Below, piece by piece: positions 63,668 through 64,000 of a stretch of DNA of 64,000 nucleotides (positions within the stretch are counted from its first letter, which is position 1; every line of letters starts with the position of its first letter). Both the position numbers and the translations under genes were made by a program. The stretch is taken from NCBI RefSeq assembly GCF_003056355.1, contig NZ_PYVW01000014.1, positions 62,001 to 126,000 on the forward strand, in the 5' to 3' direction. Source of the stretch: Devosia naphthalenivorans (GTDB lineage Bacteria; Pseudomonadota; Alphaproteobacteria; Rhizobiales; Devosiaceae). The notes under the pieces are model-generated. The model did not search any database, was not told the origin of the DNA, and saw nothing but the letters and a program-made list of their open reading frames with translations.

Positions 63668-64000
63668 TTAGTTGTCCCGGACCTTGTAGGGTTTCTGGTC
63701 GCGCATGAAGCGTGCCAGGGCTTCGAGGTCTGGATCGCCGCCGGGGGGCAGCACGATCTTGAGGTTGACGTACAAATCTCCGTCGCTGTAGAGCCCCTTG
63801 CCCTTGAGGCGGAGGGCCTTGGCGGTGTCGATGCCCGGCGGCAGGTTTAGTTCGACCGATCCATCCAGCGTCGGCACGCGGACCTTGGCGCCCAGGACAG
63901 CTTCATAAAGCGTGATGGCGACGTCGGTGCGCAGGTCGGCGCCGTCGCGGCGGAACTGTTTGGATTTTTCGAACCGGATGGTGACGAGGGCGTCGCCGGG
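63668..64000 (-). CDS. DnaJ-family co-chaperone, C-terminal part (5' partial)
   Basis: 111 codons visible; the frame stays open to the window edge, so the gene continues beyond it. The fragment has the DnaJ C-terminal substrate-binding domain: ALVTIRFEKSKQFRRDGADL, TLYEAVLGAKVRVPTLDG and LRLKGKGLYSDGDLYVNLKI. No zinc-finger cysteines are seen in the visible part, so it may be a CbpA/DnaJ-type-III protein. The J domain would be outside the window. Confidence 0.85.
   Translation of the reverse strand, partial: PGDALVTIRFEKSKQFRRDGADLRTDVAITLYEAVLGAKVRVPTLDGSVELNLPPGIDTAKALRLKGKGLYSDGDLYVNLKIVLPPGGDPDLEALARFMRDQKPYKVRDN

Overview
The window is ordinary core chromosome of a high-GC alphaproteobacterium, most likely in the Hyphomicrobiales and possibly Devosia-like; the genus is an inference. 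Support comes from a CcrM GANTC methylase gene, an F0 operon with both b and b' subunits, the block mutY / dciA (DUF721) / dsbA-like / smc, the TIGR02301-NUDIX pair, the two-subunit glycine decarboxylase (gcvPA + gcvPB) and CtrA-type boxes. No prophage, integrase, transposase, CRISPR array, toxin system, tRNA or rRNA was seen.

Layout. 1-4.4 kb: a GGDEF-EAL protein (5' end outside the window), yqgE, a DsbD-N-like periplasmic protein, a peroxiredoxin and a lipoprotein. 4.5-9.2 kb: the glycine cleavage operon gcvT-H-PA-PB on the minus strand behind a tandem glycine riboswitch. 9.5-12.3 kb: atpI-atpB-atpE-atpG(b')-atpF, with a consensus promoter, an internal terminator-like hairpin after atpE and a strong terminator. 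12.5-19.1 kb: smc, dsbA-like, dciA and, divergently, mutY. 19.4-24.1 kb: ccrM, rnhB, a frameshifted phosphotransferase gene, a HAD phosphatase and a radical SAM protein. 24.5-36.6 kb: two MFS exporters, moaB, a type 4 uracil-DNA glycosylase, ETF-ubiquinone oxidoreductase, a TPR protein, ispE, a polyprenyl diphosphate synthase, a TrmN6-like methylase and an S49 peptidase. 36.7-45.7 kb: glyQ, lemA, DUF2207, glyS, a DUF808 protein, then rnhA, GNAT and ispH. 45.7-64 kb: a pyruvate-phosphate-dikinase-like protein with a reduced N-terminus, exported proteins including a SleB-type hydrolase, an HD hydrolase, ygfZ, dihydroorotase, NUDIX, SRAP, hemerythrin, an FAD-linked oxidase, a histidine phosphatase, aroC, tlyA, Sco1, xseB, an HDAC-family deacetylase, Sua5 and the C-terminal part of a DnaJ-family protein.

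The main non-coding structure is a set of at least five palindromic repeat families. All eight convergent gene pairs that have any real gap between them carry at least one such element, while the four convergent pairs without a gap have none. This suggests a role as bidirectional 3' boundaries. One element (17.66-17.90 kb) looks like one family inserted inside another. A second regulatory signal is a 24-nt motif, 19/24 identical, found just upstream of ccrM and upstream of an exported protein of unknown function; it contains a TTAR-N7-TTAG CtrA-like box.

I found no clearly new enzymatic or defence system. The best leads are the palindromes in convergent gaps, the shared CtrA-like motif, the hairpin inside the atp operon, the reduced PPDK-like protein and the N-terminal frameshift in the phosphotransferase gene.
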